A stretch of DNA of 64,000 nucleotides from Aeromicrobium panaciterrae. GTDB lineage: Bacteria > Actinomycetota > Actinomycetes > Propionibacteriales > Nocardioidaceae. The position numbers and the translations under genes were made by a program. The stretch lies in NCBI RefSeq assembly GCF_031457275.1, contig NZ_JAVDWH010000001.1, positions 310,001-374,000 of the forward strand, read 5' to 3'. How positions within the stretch are numbered: the first letter of the stretch is position 1; every line of letters begins with the position of its first letter. Below are positions 26,366 to 36,141 of this stretch, one piece after another. Under the pieces are notes generated by a model. It was not told the DNA's origin and ran no database searches. It worked only from the letters and a program-made list of their open reading frames with translations.

Positions 26366-27091
26366 TCAGGCTACCTTCGGCTTCGCAGCGGCCACGCTCT
26401 CGGTCGTCATCCGCCACCACATGAAGAGCGCGAACGCTCCAAACACCCACCACTGCAATGCGTACGCGAGATTGCGCAGGCCAGTCGTCCACGGCACGTC
26501 CTTGGTTGGGGGATCGGCCAGCGCCAGTCCGCCTGAGACTTCGGCCGTCGTGCTGATCGCGAAGCCGGAGTAGAGGTCGTATGGCAGCTCATTCGTCAGC
26601 GCCGGTATGCGTACTGCACCGATCTCGCGCGTCTTGGGATCGAACGGCGCTCCGCCACCTTCACCGCCCTGGAGAGTGGCCTCGATCGTCACCTGACCAG
26701 CAGGGACGTCCGGAAACTCTGTCACCGCCGGGGCCCACCCACGTACGACCGCGAGCGCGGCATCGCCGACTTTCACGGGGGCCAGCAGCCAGACGCCGGT
26801 GCGGCCGTCCTGCACCTTGCCCGCCACCCAGATCTGCTCATCGGCAGGCGCGAACTCGCCATCGATCGTCACGGGGCGCTGGTTGAGTCGGCTCTCGAAG
26901 GGATCGTCGGCACCCCACAGGCCGTCGAGTGCAACGCGGGGGACGGTCTGCGAGTCAGCGCGCTCATGCTCCTGGCGCGAGTCATAGACGCCGAGCTGCC
27001 ACAGCCCCATCACGACGCACGCGACCAGGGCTACCGCAGCGAACGCGTGAAGGCCCAGCAGTCCCGGGCGGAACCACTGCCTCAGGCTCAC
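26366..27091 (-). CDS. SURF1 family cytochrome oxidase biogenesis protein
   Basis: Protein of 241 residues with an N-terminal helix ([20 protein letters not shown], about residues 12-31) and a C-terminal helix ([20 protein letters not shown], about 206-225), the two-helix plan of SURF1. The loop in between carries the PVTIDGEF and AVVRGWAP motifs; [13 protein letters not shown] is the family's C-terminal signature. SURF1 supports heme insertion into the aa3 oxidase. It overlaps glyA by four bases, and DUF3817 follows. No oxidase subunit gene is in this window. Confidence 0.85.
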   Translation of the reverse strand: MSLRQWFRPGLLGLHAFAAVALVACVVMGLWQLGVYDSRQEHERADSQTVPRVALDGLWGADDPFESRLNQRPVTIDGEFAPADEQIWVAGKVQDGRTGVWLLAPVKVGDAALAVVRGWAPAVTEFPDVPAGQVTIEATLQGGEGGGAPFDPKTREIGAVRIPALTNELPYDLYSGFAISTTAEVSGGLALADPPTKDVPWTTGLRNLAYALQWWVFGAFALFMWWRMTTESVAAAKPKVA

Positions 27092-28365
27092 GCCAAGAAC
27101 GGCTTGACGTCTGGGTAGAGCGGGAAGCGCTCAGCCAGAACGGTTGCCCGCTTGCGCAGTCCCTCGATGTCGACCTCACCCGGCAACAGTGCCGAAGCGA
27201 TGATGTCGGCGACCTCAGTGAACTCTTCGGCGCCGAAGCCGCGGGTCGCGAGCGCCGGCGTACCGATGCGCAGACCCGACGTCACCATCGGCGGACGCGG
27301 ATCGTTCGGCACAGCGTTGCGGTTGACCGTGATGCCGACTTCGTGAAGACGGTCCTCGGCCTGCTGGCCGTCGAGCTCTGAGTCGCGCAGGTCAACGAGT
27401 ACGAGGTGCACGTCGGTGCCACCCGTCAGCACGTTGACGCCAGCTGCCTTGGTGTCAGCAGCGGTCAAGCGCTCGGCGAGAATCTTGGCGCCTTCGATGG
27501 TGCGCTCCTGGCGCTCCTTGAATGCCGGCTCGAGCGCCATCTTGAAGGCGACAGCCTTGGCTGCGATGACGTGCTCCAGCGGTCCGCCCTGCTGTCCGGG
27601 GAACACCGCCGAACGCATCTTTTTGGCGATCTCTTCGTCGTTGGTGAGGATCGCGCCACCGCGCGGACCGCCCAGCGTCTTGTGGGTCGTCGTGGTCACG
27701 ATGTGCGAGTGGGGGAGCGGGCTCGGGTGGAGGCCAGCTGCAACGAGTCCAGCGAAGTGCGCCATGTCGACCCAGAGCTTCGCGCCAACCTCGTCGGCGA
27801 TCTCACGGAACAGCGCGAAGTCGAGCTGACGGGGGTAGGCCGACCAACCGGCAATGATCACGGTCGGCTTGTGCTCGTGGGCGAGGGCACGTACTTCGTC
27901 CATGTCGACGAGTCCGGTCTCGGGAACCACGTGATAGGCGATCGGGTTGTAGAGCTTGCCCGAGAAGTTGAGCTTCATGCCGTGAGTGAGGTGACCGCCG
28001 TTGGCCAGATCGAGGCCGAGGATCGTGTCGCCCACCGTGGCAATCGCGTGGAGCGCAGCGGCGTTGGCCTGAGCACCGGAGTGCGGCTGAACGTTCGCGT
28101 ATTCGGCGTCGAACAGCTGCTTGAGGCGATCGATCGCGATGGTCTCGACCTGGTCGACGAACTCGCAGCCGCCGTAATAGCGCTTGCCCGGGTAGCCCTC
28201 GGCGTACTTGTTGGTGAGGACGCTGCCTTGCGCCTCGAGGGACGCAACCGGGGCGAAGTTCTCGGACGCAATCATCTCGAGCGTCGACTGCTGGCGGTGC
28301 AGCTCAAGATCGAGAAGGGCCGCGATGTCGGGGTCGAAGTCAGCAAGATGCTCGTTGTGGCTCAT
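27088..28365 (-). CDS. glyA: Serine hydroxymethyltransferase
   Basis: PLP enzyme of 425 residues that converts serine and tetrahydrofolate to glycine and methylene-THF, the main source of one-carbon units. Typical motifs: [11 protein letters not shown] and [20 protein letters not shown] near the start, and the PLP lysine in [15 protein letters not shown]. The true start is ATG at 28365, two codons inside a TTG at 28371. It is preceded by TACGCT at exactly six bases, so the message is leaderless. SURF1 and DUF3817 follow in the same direction with overlaps, forming an operon of unclear logic. No glycine or SAM riboswitch is seen upstream. Confidence 0.95.
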   Translation of the reverse strand: MSHNEHLADFDPDIAALLDLELHRQQSTLEMIASENFAPVASLEAQGSVLTNKYAEGYPGKRYYGGCEFVDQVETIAIDRLKQLFDAEYANVQPHSGAQANAAALHAIATVGDTILGLDLANGGHLTHGMKLNFSGKLYNPIAYHVVPETGLVDMDEVRALAHEHKPTVIIAGWSAYPRQLDFALFREIADEVGAKLWVDMAHFAGLVAAGLHPSPLPHSHIVTTTTHKTLGGPRGGAILTNDEEIAKKMRSAVFPGQQGGPLEHVIAAKAVAFKMALEPAFKERQERTIEGAKILAERLTAADTKAAGVNVLTGGTDVHLVLVDLRDSELDGQQAEDRLHEVGITVNRNAVPNDPRPPMVTSGLRIGTPALATRGFGAEEFTEVADIIASALLPGEVDIEGLRKRATVLAERFPLYPDVKPFLA

Positions 28366-28371
28366 GCCCAA

Positions 28372-28377
28372 AGCGTA
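28372..28377 (-). promoter_or_regulatory. Leaderless -10 box for glyA
   Basis: TACGCT on the minus strand, six bases before ATG at 28365. It has the same sequence and spacing as the box at 1841-1846. Confidence 0.55.
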
Positions 28378-28533
28378 CGACGTGGCCTAATCGCCGGGAC
28401 CGCGGGACAGTAACCAAATCGCAATCTTCGCGCAGGTCCCACCCGCGCTTCGGGCAGGTAGCGTCGGGAAGGCTCGGTCCACCATCCGGACAACTTCGCT
28501 GCGCACAACGCGGCTCGAACATGTAGGAGAGCA

Positions 28534-30168
28534 ATGAAGAACTTCCGACGCGGAACCGCGCTCGTCGCGGCCACCGCACTTGCAGGGCTCGCGCTTGCCG
28601 CGTGTGGCTCCGGCAAGGACAGCGGCGGCGGCGCAGGCCTCATCGTCGGTACGACTGACAAGGTCGTCTCGATCGACCCGGCCGGCTCGTACGACAATGG
28701 CTCGCTGAACGTCCAGACGCAGGTCTACCAGTACCTCCTCAACTTCCCGGCCGGCAGCACGGAGCTCACTCCTGACGCAGCTGAGAAGTGCGAATTCGAT
28801 GCCAAGGACGCCACTAAGTACGTCTGCACCTTGAAGTCAGGTCTGAAGTTCGCCAACGGCAACGACCTCACGGCTTCCGATGTGGCGTTCTCATACAAGC
28901 GCATCGTCGACATTGCTGACCCGAACGGCCCCGCGCCGCTCCTGGGTGCGATGAAGAGCGTCGAAGCGACCGACGACACCACCGTCACGTTCACGCTTGC
29001 AGCACCGAACGACGTGACCTTCCCGCAGATCCTCGTGACGTCGGCTGGTCCGATCGTCGACGAAGACACCTACCCCGCGGACAAGGTTCTCGACGATGAC
29101 GCCGCGGTCAAGGCCAACGGCTTCTCCGGTCCGTACACGATCACCAAGTACAGCAAGAACCAGCTCGCTGAGTTCAAGGCCAACCCGGACTACGACGGCA
29201 CGTACGGCAAGCCGAAGACCGACAAGGTCACGATGAAGTACTACGCCAAGGCTGAGAACCTCAAGCTCGACATCAAGAACAAGGACATCGATGTCGCCTA
29301 CCGTTCGCTGACGCCGACCGACCTCGCCGACCTTGAGAAGACCGACGGTCTCAAGGTTGAGGTTGGAGCAGGTGGCGAACTTCGCTACATCACGTTCAAC
29401 CTGAACAAGATGCCCGGCGACGACGCCGACCAGAAGCTGGCGATCCGCAAGGCCATGGCCTCGTCGATCAACCGCGAGGAGCTCTCCACCGAGGTCTACA
29501 AGGGCACCTACACGCCTGCGTACTCGATGGTTCCGGACGGACAGGCTGGCGCAACCGAGGCGTTCAAGGACGCTTACGGTGACGCACCGGACAAGGCCGC
29601 TGCGGAGAAATTCCTCACCGATGCGGGCGTCAAGACTCCGGTCACGATCGCACTGCAGTACAACCCGGATCACTACGGTTCGAGCTCGGCCGAGGAGTAC
29701 GCCGCGGTCAAGCGTCAGCTCGAGGCGACCGGACTGTTCAAGATCAACCTGCAGTCGACTGAGTGGGTCACCTACTCCGAGGAGTACCCGGCTGACACGT
29801 ACCCCGTGTTCCAGCTCGGTTGGTTCCCGGACTTCCCGGACGCCGACAACTACCTGTCGCCGTTCCTGACTCCGTACGACACGGAGAAGAAGAAGAGCGG
29901 CAACTTCACCAACTCGCACTACAACGACGAGGCAACGGAATTCGCGGATCCCACGATGACCAAGCTCCTCGACGATGAGCGCACTGATGGTGACCAGGCA
30001 TCGCGTGAAGCGACGCTTGCGGAGATCCAGACCCGCCTCGCGGACCTGGTTCCCTACCTCCCGCTGTTGACGGGCACCTCGGTGGCCGTGGCTGTGGACG
30101 GTGTGGACGGCGTCAAGGAAACCCTCGACGCTTCGTTCAAGTTCCGCTTCACCTCGCTGTCGAAGTGA
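28534..30168 (+). CDS. ABC transporter peptide/solute-binding lipoprotein (family 5)
   Basis: Solute-binding protein of 544 residues. The lipobox LALAAC puts the lipidated Cys at residue 24, so it is anchored outside the membrane. Family-5 (OppA/DppA) features: VGTTDKVVSIDPAGSYDNG, LTASDVAFSYKRIVD, and a long C-terminal lobe with KAMASSINREEL. The residues that bind peptide are not resolvable. ATG at 28534 has TAGGAGAG upstream. It heads a transporter operon: permease at 30246 and a permease-ATPase fusion at 31330. A 13-bp hairpin at 30179-30208 lies between it and the permease, typically giving more binding protein than membrane parts. Confidence 0.9.
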   Translation: MKNFRRGTALVAATALAGLALAACGSGKDSGGGAGLIVGTTDKVVSIDPAGSYDNGSLNVQTQVYQYLLNFPAGSTELTPDAAEKCEFDAKDATKYVCTLKSGLKFANGNDLTASDVAFSYKRIVDIADPNGPAPLLGAMKSVEATDDTTVTFTLAAPNDVTFPQILVTSAGPIVDEDTYPADKVLDDDAAVKANGFSGPYTITKYSKNQLAEFKANPDYDGTYGKPKTDKVTMKYYAKAENLKLDIKNKDIDVAYRSLTPTDLADLEKTDGLKVEVGAGGELRYITFNLNKMPGDDADQKLAIRKAMASSINREELSTEVYKGTYTPAYSMVPDGQAGATEAFKDAYGDAPDKAAAEKFLTDAGVKTPVTIALQYNPDHYGSSSAEEYAAVKRQLEATGLFKINLQSTEWVTYSEEYPADTYPVFQLGWFPDFPDADNYLSPFLTPYDTEKKKSGNFTNSHYNDEATEFADPTMTKLLDDERTDGDQASREATLAEIQTRLADLVPYLPLLTGTSVAVAVDGVDGVKETLDASFKFRFTSLSK

Positions 30169-30178
30169 ACCAATGAGG

Positions 30179-30208
30179 AGGCGGGTCCGGCTCAGGCCGG
30201 ACCCGCCT
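30179..30208 (+). terminator. Intra-operon attenuating hairpin
   Basis: Perfect 13-bp stem (AGGCGGGTCCGGC with its complement), loop TCAG, followed by a pyrimidine-rich TCTCGCTTCTC tract. It separates the binding-protein gene from the permease genes and is expected to reduce read-through rather than stop it fully. Confidence 0.7.
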
Positions 30209-30245
30209 TCTCGCTTCTCAAAGCAACCAGAAAAAGTAGGTTTCG

Positions 30246-31328
30246 ATGACTACCGCAGAAATCATGGCACCGACGGGCCCACCCGAGGCTGAACCGAGAC
30301 GCCGCGGTGGACCCAGTCCACTGACCCGCTACCTCCTCGTACGCGCCGCACTCCTGGTTCCCATGGTGTGGGTCCTCGTCACGATGGTGTTCCTGCTCAT
30401 GCGAGTCATCGGCGACCCGATCCAAGCAGCGCTCGGCGGGCGCCTCTCTCCACAGCAGATCGCAGAGCGCAAGGCCGAAGCCGGTCTCGATCGCCCGATC
30501 CTGACGCAGTACTGGGAGTACCTCTCCGGGTTGTTCCGCGGTGACTTCGGTACGACTCTCACCGACAATCGCCAGGTGTCGACGATCCTCGTCGAGAACG
30601 GCGCCGCAACTCTCGAGCTCGCGTTCTGGTCCCTCATCGTCGCCTTCGCGATCGGCATTCCCCTTGGGCGCCTCGCAGCCCGCTACCGCGACCGTCTGCC
30701 CGACGTGATGCTGCGGCTCTTCGCGATCCTCGTGTACGCCGCACCCGTCTTCTTCGTCGGACTCCTGCTCAAGCTGGCTTTCTCGCCGTTCGGGTGGCCG
30801 TCCTCCGGGCGCGCCTCGGTCAACACCGAGCTGACTCTGCAGGACGTCAACCCGCACACCCACATCATGATTCTCGACGCGATCCTGTGGGGTGACCCCG
30901 CGATGATCGGTGACGTACTCAAGCACGCCATGCTCCCGGCGATCGCTCTCGGTCTACTCACCGGCGGTGTGTTCCTCCGCCTCGTACGCGTCAACCTGCT
31001 CCAGACCATGCGCATGGACTACGTCACCGCGGCTCGCGCCCGTGGTGTCAGCGAGCGGCGCGTCCTCAACAAGCACGCGTTCCGTAACGCGTTGGTCCCG
31101 GTGGTCACCGTCATGGGTCTGCAGATTGCCCTGCTGCTCGGCGGAGCGATCCTGACCGAGACGACCTTCGAGTGGAAGGGCCTCGGCTATCAGCTCGCTG
31201 AGTACCTCATCAAACGCGACTTCCTGGCCGTCCAGGGCATCGTCACCCTCATCGCGATCATCGTCGGTGTGACCAGTTTCCTGATCGACGTCATCGTCGC
31301 CTTCGTCGACCCCCGAGTGAGGTTCTGA
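30246..31328 (+). CDS. ABC transporter permease, DppB/OppB type
   Basis: Inner-membrane permease of 360 residues with about six spans. Two MetI-like hallmarks are visible: the N-terminal WVLVTMVFLLMRVIGDP segment characteristic of BPD_transp_1_N, and the EAA loop (ARARGVSERRVLNKHAFRNA), where the ATPase docks. The last helices contain ILTETTFEWKGLGYQL, typical of DppB. ATG at 30246 has a weak Shine-Dalgarno. The next gene starts one base after its stop. With the binding protein and the fused ATPases it should import di- or oligopeptides; nickel or sugar import is less likely from the motifs. Confidence 0.9.
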   Translation: MTTAEIMAPTGPPEAEPRRRGGPSPLTRYLLVRAALLVPMVWVLVTMVFLLMRVIGDPIQAALGGRLSPQQIAERKAEAGLDRPILTQYWEYLSGLFRGDFGTTLTDNRQVSTILVENGAATLELAFWSLIVAFAIGIPLGRLAARYRDRLPDVMLRLFAILVYAAPVFFVGLLLKLAFSPFGWPSSGRASVNTELTLQDVNPHTHIMILDAILWGDPAMIGDVLKHAMLPAIALGLLTGGVFLRLVRVNLLQTMRMDYVTAARARGVSERRVLNKHAFRNALVPVVTVMGLQIALLLGGAILTETTFEWKGLGYQLAEYLIKRDFLAVQGIVTLIAIIVGVTSFLIDVIVAFVDPRVRF

Positions 31329-31329
31329 C

Positions 31330-33993
31330 ATGGCCAGCATTGCCAAGAAGTTCGTCCCCACGATCGTGCGCCAGTCCCACGGCCTGCAACGCTTCATGCT
31401 GCTGCTGGGCTTCGCGATCATCGCCGCGTTCCTGTTCATCGCGATCTTCGCGCCATGGCTCGCGCCCTACAACTTCAACGCCGATCGAACTGCCGATGGC
31501 GTGGTGTTCGGTACACAGCAAGCACCGTCCGCCTCCCACTGGTTCGGCACGACGGTCGGTGGCACGGATGTGCTGTCGCGCGTCATCTACGGCACACGCA
31601 CGGCTGTCGAGGTCATTCTTCTCGCGGTGCTGCTCTCGGGCATCATCGGCGTACCGCTCGGCCTGGTGTCGGGCTACCTCGGTGGCTGGCTCGACCGAAT
31701 CCTCGTGCTCGTCATGGATGCGCTGTACGCATTCCCGTCGCTGCTCCTCGCGATCGTCGTCGCGATCGTTCTGTCTGGCGGCAACAGCAGCGCCTTCGGC
31801 GGCATCATGGCCGCGGCGATCTCGATCACCGTGGTTTTCATACCGCAGTACTTCCGCGTGATCCGCAACGCGACGATTGCGGTGAAGGTCGAGCCCTACG
31901 TTGACTCCGCCCGTGTCGTTGGCGTGCGTACGCCGCGCATCCTGCGCAAGCACATCTTCTCGAACGTGTCGCAGTCGCTTCCGGTCATCGGCACGCTCAA
32001 CGCGTCGGAGGCGATCCTGACCCTGGCCGGCCTCGGATTCCTCGGTTTCGGAATCGAGCCGTCGGCCGCAGCTGAGTGGGGCTATGACCTCAACAAGGCG
32101 ATGCCCGATGCCTCCTCCGGCATCTGGTGGACCGGTGTCTTCCCAGGTCTCGCGATCGTGCTGATCGTGCTGGGCGCGACGCTGGTCGGCGAGAGCCTCA
32201 ACGACATCCTCAATCCGCTGCTGCGCAACCGCGGCACCGACACCACGTCGGCTGACGAGGCTGAGATCGCCCATAAATTCGAGGAAGTCACCGGCGCCGA
32301 GGACGCTGCGGTTGAGGTTCGTACGGCACCTGCCGCCGCGGATCCCAAACGCGTCGTGGCGCTGTCCCTCAACAATCTCGAGGTCAACTTCCAGACCGAC
32401 GGTGGGCAAGTCCACGCCGTCAACGGCGTGACCTTCGACGTCGCTCCTGGCGAGGTCGTCGCCGTGGTGGGTGAGTCAGGTTCCGGCAAGTCGGTCAGCT
32501 CGCGCGCCATTCTCGGCCTGCTCCCATCGAGCGCAGAGGTCGGCGGCTCGGTCACTCTCGGCAACCGCGAGCTGCTCGGTATGTCTGAGGACAAGTTGCG
32601 TCCGATTCGCGGCGACCAGGTCTCGATGGTCTTCCAGGAACCGTCGACTGCGCTCAACCCGGTCTACACCGTCGGGTGGCAGATCGTCGAAGGTTTGCAG
32701 GCACACACCAAGATCTCCAAGAAGGACGCCCGCAAGCGCGCGGTCGAGCTGCTGGAGATGGTCGGCATGCCCGACTCCGAGCACCGCGTCGACTACTACC
32801 CGCACCAGCTTTCCGGCGGACAGAAGCAGCGCGTCGTCATTGCGATGGCGATTGCCTGTGAGCCTGACGTGATCATCGCCGATGAGCCGACGACTGCGCT
32901 CGACGTGACGGTTCAGGCCGCAATCCTCGAGCTGCTCCTGTCGCTGCGCGACCGTTTGGGCACCGCGATCGTGCTGATCACCCACAACATGGGTGTCGTC
33001 GCCGACATGGCCGACCGCGTCGTCGTGATGTATCGCGGCAACGTTGTTGAGTCGGCACCATCGCGTGAGCTGTTCGCATCGCCGAAGCACCCGTACACGC
33101 GTGCGCTGCTCGATGCCGTGCCACACCTCGGCCGCGAGAATGGTCCGGGACTCGTCGACGCCAACGAACTCGTACTCAAGGTCGACGACCTCGTGGTCGA
33201 ATTCCCGGGTCGTTTCGGGCAGCCAACATTCCGCGCCGTCGACCATGTGTCACTTGAGGTGCGCAAGGGTGAAGTGCTCGGACTGGTCGGTGAGTCCGGC
33301 TCCGGCAAGTCGACGATCGGACGTACGGCCGTTGGCCTGCAGCAACCCACCTCGGGAACGATCGATGTGTCGGGCAACCGGATCTCCGGGCTGTCCGATC
33401 GCGAGCTGCGTCCGTACCGGTCGCGGTTCGGATTCGTCTTCCAGGACCCTGCTTCGTCACTGAACCCTCGTATGTCGATCGGTCAGTGCATCGCCGAGCC
33501 GCTCCACGTACAGACCGAGATGACCCAGAAGGAAGTCGACGCCAAGGTCCGCTCACTGCTGGAGAGCGTCGAGCTCGGCGGTTCGTACGCGGAACGCTTC
33601 CCGCACGAGCTCTCGGGAGGTCAGCGTCAGCGCGTCAGCCTCGCGCGTGCGCTGTCGCTCGATCCTGATCTGCTGATCGCCGACGAACCAACGTCGGCGC
33701 TCGACGTCTCCGTGCAGGCTCGCGTGCTCGAGCTGTTCACCGAGCTTCAGCACCGCCTGCAGTTCGCATGCCTGTTCATCAGCCACGACTTGGCGGTCGT
33801 CGACACCCTCGCCAACCGCGTAGCGGTGATGCAGGACGGGAAGCTCGTCGAGATCGGACCGCGCGAACAGGTGTTGGGCAACCCGCAGGAGGAGTACACC
33901 AAGCGACTCATCGCTGCCGTACCCGTACCTGATCCGGTCGAACAGCGTCGTCGTCGCGAAGAGCGCGGACACCTCTTGACCGACATCTCCTGA
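31330..33993 (+). CDS. Fusion of DppC-type permease with two Dpp/Opp ATPases
   Basis: Single continuous ORF of 887 residues. Residues about 1-300 are a second permease (six spans, EAA loop with [18 protein letters not shown]). A linker of about 45 residues rich in Glu/Asp/Ala follows. Then come two ABC ATPases: the first has Walker A GESGSGKS (Lys387) and LSGGQKQRV near residue 494; the second has GESGSGKS (Lys660), LSGGQRQRV near 761 and [11 protein letters not shown]. In most systems these are three separate genes (DppC, DppD, DppF); fused D-F pairs are common but a fused permease is unusual. Both ATPase sites look catalytically intact. The reading frame is unbroken across the linkers, so this is not a sequencing artefact by inspection. 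Confidence 0.88.
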   Translation: MASIAKKFVPTIVRQSHGLQRFMLLLGFAIIAAFLFIAIFAPWLAPYNFNADRTADGVVFGTQQAPSASHWFGTTVGGTDVLSRVIYGTRTAVEVILLAVLLSGIIGVPLGLVSGYLGGWLDRILVLVMDALYAFPSLLLAIVVAIVLSGGNSSAFGGIMAAAISITVVFIPQYFRVIRNATIAVKVEPYVDSARVVGVRTPRILRKHIFSNVSQSLPVIGTLNASEAILTLAGLGFLGFGIEPSAAAEWGYDLNKAMPDASSGIWWTGVFPGLAIVLIVLGATLVGESLNDILNPLLRNRGTDTTSADEAEIAHKFEEVTGAEDAAVEVRTAPAAADPKRVVALSLNNLEVNFQTDGGQVHAVNGVTFDVAPGEVVAVVGESGSGKSVSSRAILGLLPSSAEVGGSVTLGNRELLGMSEDKLRPIRGDQVSMVFQEPSTALNPVYTVGWQIVEGLQAHTKISKKDARKRAVELLEMVGMPDSEHRVDYYPHQLSGGQKQRVVIAMAIACEPDVIIADEPTTALDVTVQAAILELLLSLRDRLGTAIVLITHNMGVVADMADRVVVMYRGNVVESAPSRELFASPKHPYTRALLDAVPHLGRENGPGLVDANELVLKVDDLVVEFPGRFGQPTFRAVDHVSLEVRKGEVLGLVGESGSGKSTIGRTAVGLQQPTSGTIDVSGNRISGLSDRELRPYRSRFGFVFQDPASSLNPRMSIGQCIAEPLHVQTEMTQKEVDAKVRSLLESVELGGSYAERFPHELSGGQRQRVSLARALSLDPDLLIADEPTSALDVSVQARVLELFTELQHRLQFACLFISHDLAVVDTLANRVAVMQDGKLVEIGPREQVLGNPQEEYTKRLIAAVPVPDPVEQRRRREERGHLLTDIS

Positions 33994-34027
33994 CATAGTG
34001 AGCGAGTCGCCCAGATTGAGGGGGGTT

Positions 34028-34873
34028 GTGAAGCGTCGCGCAGAGTTGGCCGAGCACTTCGATGTGCATCACCCCGGCTTGGCCGACTCATTCCGATTTA
34101 GCACATCGAGCGATCTCGACATTGTGGGTAACGCCGTCAAGGCGCAGGGCCTGGCCGCGTACGAGACGCCCACAGTCGACATCCTGATCGAGCTGAGCAG
34201 GACTGATCCGGGACTGTTCATCGACGTCGGCGCCAATACCGGGCTCTACGCCTTGGCGGTGACCGCCGCCGATCCAGCGGTGCACGCCGTCGCCTTCGAG
34301 CCGCTGGAGTCCGTACGCGAACTGTTGCGGCACAACGTCGAACTGAACCCAGAGCTTGCTGCACGCATCACGATCGAACCGTTGGGTCTCTCGAATGAGA
34401 CCGGAGCATTCACCTTTTACGAGACCATCAACGATCAGGGCTTCGTCTCGACCAGTTCGTCGCTCGACATGACACACATTCAGGCGGTAGGCGGAGAGCA
34501 CGTCGAGCGGACTATTCCCACCATCACGCTCGACGACTTCGCGCAGACGCTTGGCGACCAGACCATCTCGCTCATGAAGATCGACGTCGAGGGCCATGAG
34601 CACGCGGTCATCTCTGGCGGCAGAGGGGTTTTGGCGACGCACCGCCCCATCTTGACGGTCGAGGTGCTCGGCAACTCCGAGCGCGGACCGATGGAAGACC
34701 TCCTGGCAAGGGACAACTACTTCGCCTTTGCCATGGCGCCGGGCGAATTGCGGCAACGTGACCGCCTGTGGTTCTTCGATGACGCCTGGAACCATCTCCT
34801 CGTACCTGCGGAGAAGGTCGGGCATATCTCCGCACTGTGCCGCACGCTGGGACTTCGGCTCGACGTCAGTTGA
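34028..34873 (+). CDS. FkbM family methyltransferase
   Basis: SAM-dependent O-methyltransferase of about 281 residues. Motif I is FIDVGANTGLYALAVTA (about 60 residues in), followed by AFEPLESVRELLRHNVELN and the family's TLDDFA and KIDVEGHEHAVISGG signatures. FkbM enzymes methylate hydroxyls of polyketides, sugars and other secondary products; the substrate is unknown. The start is GTG at 34028 with a GAGGGG run 4 bases before; an upstream GTG at 33998 is in frame but has no ribosome-binding site. The gene has fewer GTACG words than its neighbours and stands alone. It may have been acquired, but the signal is weak. Confidence 0.72.
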   Translation: MKRRAELAEHFDVHHPGLADSFRFSTSSDLDIVGNAVKAQGLAAYETPTVDILIELSRTDPGLFIDVGANTGLYALAVTAADPAVHAVAFEPLESVRELLRHNVELNPELAARITIEPLGLSNETGAFTFYETINDQGFVSTSSSLDMTHIQAVGGEHVERTIPTITLDDFAQTLGDQTISLMKIDVEGHEHAVISGGRGVLATHRPILTVEVLGNSERGPMEDLLARDNYFAFAMAPGELRQRDRLWFFDDAWNHLLVPAEKVGHISALCRTLGLRLDVS

Positions 34874-34923
34874 CGTGTGGCTTCTCCCGAACGGGGTACA
34901 TGTCGGGGGAAGGAGTGGTCAGC

Positions 34924-35211
34924 GTGAAGAAGCTTTCAGTTCTCGTCGTCGGTGCTGCCGGGTACGTCCTCGGCTCGCGCGCCGGACGCGAGCGGTATGA
35001 ACAGATCAAGCGCCAGGCGACGAAGGCATGGAACAAGCCTGTCGTCCAAGGTGCAGCCGACTCGGTCGAGCAGGCCGTGAAGAGCACCGCATCAGACGTT
35101 GGATCCAAGATCGCCGATGTCGCGAGCGACGCTGGCTCGAAGGTCGTCCACAAGGTCAAAGGCGACAAGGAACCCGAACCATCGCCCGGTTCGGGTGGAG
35201 GGTCGTTCTAG
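34924..35211 (+). CDS. YtxH-like small membrane protein
   Basis: Product of 95 residues beginning KKLSVLVVGAAGYVLGSRAG, a short hydrophobic N-terminal segment with G-A-A-G and then an SRAGRERYEQI motif as in YtxH/DUF-type envelope proteins. A long amphipathic, Ala/Lys/Ser-rich helix follows (ADSVEQAVKSTASDVGSKIA and ASDAGSKVVHKVK) that could form a coiled coil. The tail is GSGGGSF. The start is GTG at 34924 with AAGGAG 8 bases upstream. An in-frame ATG at 34900 would give 8 more residues. It overlaps the 3' end of the convergent hydrolase gene by 4 bases. Confidence 0.7.
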   Translation: MKKLSVLVVGAAGYVLGSRAGRERYEQIKRQATKAWNKPVVQGAADSVEQAVKSTASDVGSKIADVASDAGSKVVHKVKGDKEPEPSPGSGGGSF

Positions 35212-36062
35212 AACGTTCGCGTGAACCAGTCGGCCTGATCGGCGGCGATCAGGGCCGGATCCTTGCCGTGGAACGGCTCGAAGTGTGCGATGTCGTAGCG
35301 ATGCAGTTCAGCGTTGGAAGCTTTGGCAGCCAACTTCTGGATGGCTTTGCCCGAGACGGTGATGTCCTTCTCCCCAAGACCAACCCATACCGGCATGCCC
35401 AGTCGCTTCGCCTTGGTGACGGGGCGATGTGTCGCGATGGTGGCAAATGCTCCCGGCGACGCCTCGTTGATCCACGCGCTGCTCGTGCACGCAGCGAATC
35501 CTGCGGCCTCTCCCGTGAATGACATCGCGGCCATCTCGCCCGGTTCTCCAGTTGCCTTGATCGTGCTGGATGATCCGAGCCGATCTCTGATGGCGCGACC
35601 CATGACTCGCGTCGCGACCCACGGCGTACGTCGAGTCGTCCCGAGTACGCGTGCCCGGCCGTCGAGGAATGGGCACAGCAGGATCGCGCCCGCAATGCGC
35701 GGATCGCTTGCCGCGACGTTGACTGACGTACCGCCGGCAAACGAGTAGCCCCACAGGACGATCTTCTCGGGATCGACCCTGTCGAGAGCGCGCGCGTACG
35801 CGATCGCGGCGCGGTAGTCCTCGGATTGTTCCTTGACCCGGATCCGCTGCCGCGGCTCACCGCCAGAGTCACCCAGGTAGCGATGGTCGAAGACCAAGAC
35901 CGTGGCGCCAGCATTGTTGAGCGCCTCTGCGTAGGTGTCCAGGCCATCGTGTCGCGTGAGTGAGAACCCGTGAGCCATGACGACGCAGACATCGCCGCCG
36001 CGATAGAGCCAGGCAGCAATCTCGTCGCCATCGGACTGGAACGTCACGTCCTCGCGAGTCAT
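35208..36062 (-). CDS. Alpha/beta hydrolase fold protein
   Basis: Protein of 284 residues with the nucleophile elbow GYSFAGG (Ser at about residue 111). The oxyanion loop region contains AHGFSLTRHDG. The C-terminal His of the triad is probably in DIAHFEPFHG and the acid near GEKDITVSG. The motif DHRYLGDSGGEPRQRI before the elbow is typical of dienelactone/prolyl-oligopeptidase-like esterases. There is no signal peptide. The start is ATG at 36062, six bases after a TACTCT box on the minus strand (leaderless). The substrate is unknown. The gene is between the YtxH-like gene and the tRNA-Ala inverted repeat. Confidence 0.82.
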   Translation of the reverse strand: MTREDVTFQSDGDEIAAWLYRGGDVCVVMAHGFSLTRHDGLDTYAEALNNAGATVLVFDHRYLGDSGGEPRQRIRVKEQSEDYRAAIAYARALDRVDPEKIVLWGYSFAGGTSVNVAASDPRIAGAILLCPFLDGRARVLGTTRRTPWVATRVMGRAIRDRLGSSSTIKATGEPGEMAAMSFTGEAAGFAACTSSAWINEASPGAFATIATHRPVTKAKRLGMPVWVGLGEKDITVSGKAIQKLAAKASNAELHRYDIAHFEPFHGKDPALIAADQADWFTRTF

Positions 36063-36068
36063 GCGCCG

Positions 36069-36074
36069 AGAGTA
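36069..36074 (-). promoter_or_regulatory. Leaderless -10 box for the hydrolase gene
   Basis: TACTCT on the minus strand, six bases before ATG at 36062, with the same hexamer as the box at 7359-7364. Confidence 0.55.
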
Positions 36075-36141
36075 GCGGGCGCCTACGGCGTGATCGCAAG
36101 CCATCGGTGGTGGGGCCCGACTCGAGTCGCTCGCTTGTGGT

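Noticed and set aside
28372-28533. Possible riboswitch upstream of glyA
   Set aside because: The 168-base gap contains promoter-like boxes and the -10 box six bases from the start; if the message is leaderless no leader is left to fold. No conserved glycine, SAM or THF riboswitch core was recognised.
33998-34027. Alternative GTG start for the FkbM methyltransferase at 33998
   Set aside because: No ribosome-binding site and no -10 box six bases away; the GTG at 34028 has a GAGGGG run before it. It remains a possibility.
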